NCBI GenBank assembly: GCA_017962445.1 | Contig: JAGCVI010000024.1 | Coordinates: forward strand, 124,001-188,000 | Length of the DNA: 64,000 bases | Reading direction: 5' to 3' | DNA from: Bacteroidales bacterium | GTDB lineage: Bacteria; Bacteroidota; Bacteroidia; Bacteroidales; P3 | Shown: piece by piece, positions 62,719 to 64,000 of the stretch | Position numbering within the stretch: position 1 is the first letter of the stretch | Layout of the letters: every line of letters starts with the position of its first letter | Program-made: the position numbers and the translations under genes | The notes under the pieces: model-generated | The model's database searches: none | Seen by the model: the letters and a program-made list of their open reading frames with translations, nothing else | Told to the model about the DNA's origin: nothing

Positions 62719-63894
62719 ATGATTGACGATGTACTATACGAGTTTATGCGCGAACAGTTGGCAACGACAAGTCTTGATTTTGTGCGATATATATATACAA
62801 AAATAGACTGGTCGCCACGGATGTTTGGACTTGTAGGCCCACGAGGCGTGGGTAAGTCAACCCTTATAAAACAGCATATCATCTTCGAAAAAGAAAACCA
62901 AAAGGCCCTCTATATCTCAGCTGACCATAGTTATTTTGCCAGCCATACTCTCTTGGAAGTGGCTTCAGAATGGAATAAAGAAGGGGGCACGCATTTATAT
63001 ATTGACGAAATACACAAATATGAGAATTGGTCAACAGAGTTGAAAAACATCTACGACGGATATGGGGCGTTGAAGGTTATTTTCACAGGTTCGTCGGTTC
63101 TCGACTTGCTCAAGGGACAGGCTGATTTGAGCCGCCGTGCAGTCATGTACACCCTACAGGGGCTCTCATTTCGCGAATATCTGGAAATGTTCCACAGTAT
63201 CAAGATTCCACAATACACGCTGGAGGATGTTATATCCAACAAGGTTGACGACACCCTACTGCCTCATCCGCTACCGCTCTTTAGGCAGTATCTTCAAGAT
63301 GGCTATTACCCTTTCAGCAAAGAAGGGGCCTTCCGGTCACGACTCGACCAGATCATCACCCAGACCCTTGAATCCGACATTCCGCAATATGCCTCCCTGT
63401 CCGTCTCCACAGGTCGCAAACTGCGTCGTTTGATGGGCATTGTGGCGCAGAGTGCGCCATTCAAACCCGACTATTCCAGCATCGCCAACGCCCTTGGTGT
63501 CAGCCGCAATGTGGTGCCCGACTACCTTCTATACATGGAGCGTGCAGGGATGATAGGGCAGCTTCGTGATGAAACTGGTGGGGTAAGAAGCTTGGGGAAG
63601 GTGGAGAAAGTCTATCTCGACAACACCAACATTATGTATGTCCTCGGGGCGGAGAGTGCAAATAAAGGCAACATACGCGAGACCTTCTTTTTCAATCAGA
63701 CGCGAGTAGTCAGTGATGTCATCTCGTCCAATGTCTCCGATTTTGTTATTGGCGGCCACACCTTCGAGGTTGGAGGTAAAAAGAAAGGAAAGAATCAAAT
63801 TGAGAACGTTACAAACGGCCATATCGTGAAAGATGACATAGAGTACGGCAATGGGATAAGCATACCGCTGTGGACGTTCGGGCTACTATACTAA
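62719..63894 (+). CDS. AAA_14/DUF4143-type ATPase
   Basis: A 391-residue ATPase of the archaeal/bacterial AAA_14 type. Walker A is GPRGVGKST (40-48) and Walker B HLYIDEIHKY (about 92-101), followed by sensor segment VIFTGSSVLDLL. A winged-helix-like region (about 240-275, SIANALGVSRNVVPDYLLYMERAGMI read in part) links to a DUF4143-type C-terminal domain with DFVIGG, FEVGGKKKG and the family ending IPLWTFGLLY. The Asp341/Glu350/Lys354 pattern resembles a restriction-endonuclease-like fold but not a clean active site. Such genes are often multicopy in Bacteroidota; function is not established. It appears complete and has its own promoter with a palindrome array. Confidence 0.87.
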   Translation: MIDDVLYEFMREQLATTSLDFVRYIYTKIDWSPRMFGLVGPRGVGKSTLIKQHIIFEKENQKALYISADHSYFASHTLLEVASEWNKEGGTHLYIDEIHKYENWSTELKNIYDGYGALKVIFTGSSVLDLLKGQADLSRRAVMYTLQGLSFREYLEMFHSIKIPQYTLEDVISNKVDDTLLPHPLPLFRQYLQDGYYPFSKEGAFRSRLDQIITQTLESDIPQYASLSVSTGRKLRRLMGIVAQSAPFKPDYSSIANALGVSRNVVPDYLLYMERAGMIGQLRDETGGVRSLGKVEKVYLDNTNIMYVLGAESANKGNIRETFFFNQTRVVSDVISSNVSDFVIGGHTFEVGGKKKGKNQIENVTNGHIVKDDIEYGNGISIPLWTFGLLY

Positions 63895-64000
63895 TCAACC
63901 ATTGACACGTGCCAGATATTTTTATTTTCATTTTCGACAGCGTGAAGACTTTGTGGGTTAGCGATGCAGCGAGGTTGCTGGTGGCACGAGAGATACAATT
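63895..64000. other. Window end, no assigned gene
   Basis: The last 106 bases after the ATPase stop hold no convincing start codon or RNA gene. On the minus strand the frame is open from the window edge past the ATPase stop, reading CISRATSNLAASLTHKVF, but it runs through the ATPase coding end, so its status depends on sequence outside the window. Confidence 0.3.

Noticed and set aside
63800-64000. An open minus-strand frame running off the window end
   Set aside because: It overlaps the clear C-terminus of the ATPase gene and has no start or domain inside the window; cannot be judged without more sequence.

Overview
The window reads as a chromosomal segment of a Bacteroidales bacterium (phylum Bacteroidota). 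The supports are: gliding-type ABC genes gldF/gldG, a large surface protein with a type B (gliding-motility-associated) type IX secretion sorting domain, Bacteroidota-style LolA, YidC with a large periplasmic domain, repeated -7 boxes of the form TAnnTTTG close upstream of many first genes, and a general lack of strong Shine-Dalgarno sites. Most genes are moderate in GC; one gene (tktC, 38513-39748) is strikingly GC-rich. I cannot name the genus from sequence alone. No rRNA, tRNA, IS element, prophage or CRISPR array was seen.

Layout. 1-5496 (+): 3' end of nfo, then LolA-like protein, DUF3298 lipoprotein, tsaB, a DppB-type permease and an ABC exporter. 5497-9950 (+): a kinase / L,D-transpeptidase / kinase operon closed by a strong bidirectional terminator. 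9966-19436 (-): secreted thioredoxin; then a tightly coupled run gldF-gldG-DUF4340-surE-small membrane protein-lpxB-spoIID in which four successive junctions overlap by 4 bases; and, upstream of it, an M28 peptidase homologue that has lost most zinc ligands. 19706-21378 (+): flavodoxin, SMR transporter, Tat-type flavoprotein. 21434-26033 (-): nrdDG and a ClC channel/antiporter. 26175-27845: OmpA lipoprotein (+) and NlpC/P60 hydrolase (-) sharing a terminator. 28071-35235 (-): yidC, nhaD, a lysozyme-like anchored protein, Wzz and an O-antigen ligase/polymerase. 35410-40906 (+): small lipoprotein, hairpin repeats, a split transketolase whose halves are separated by a VWA protein, an unknown secreted protein and a LOG-type hydrolase. 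41026-43809 (+): an outer-membrane barrel protein, a Y-family DNA polymerase and a YolD-like partner. 43810-55523 (-): T9SS-exported surface protein, panB, unknown secreted protein, MoxR ATPase, two SurA/PpiD-like isomerases, guaB. 55921-60105 (+): TPR protein, barrel-like protein, TPR protein. 60184-62556 (+): P1B-type zinc/cadmium-type ATPase with a Fur-family regulator. 62584-63894 (+): three regularly spaced palindromes in front of an AAA ATPase.

How it fits together. Much of the window is envelope biology: lipoprotein carriage, lipid A (lpxB), membrane-protein insertion (yidC), outer-membrane chaperones (two PPIases), O-antigen length control and polymerisation/ligation, peptidoglycan enzymes (L,D-transpeptidase, NlpC/P60, SpoIID) and Gld ABC genes. 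The most system-like unusual locus is the pair of membrane-anchored eukaryotic-type kinases flanking an L,D-transpeptidase, which suggests a kinase-linked cell-wall response. Other candidates for novelty are the transketolase C-terminal half fused to a zinc ribbon with sharply different base composition, the degenerate M28 peptidase, and the 32-base-periodic palindrome array in front of the terminal ATPase gene.
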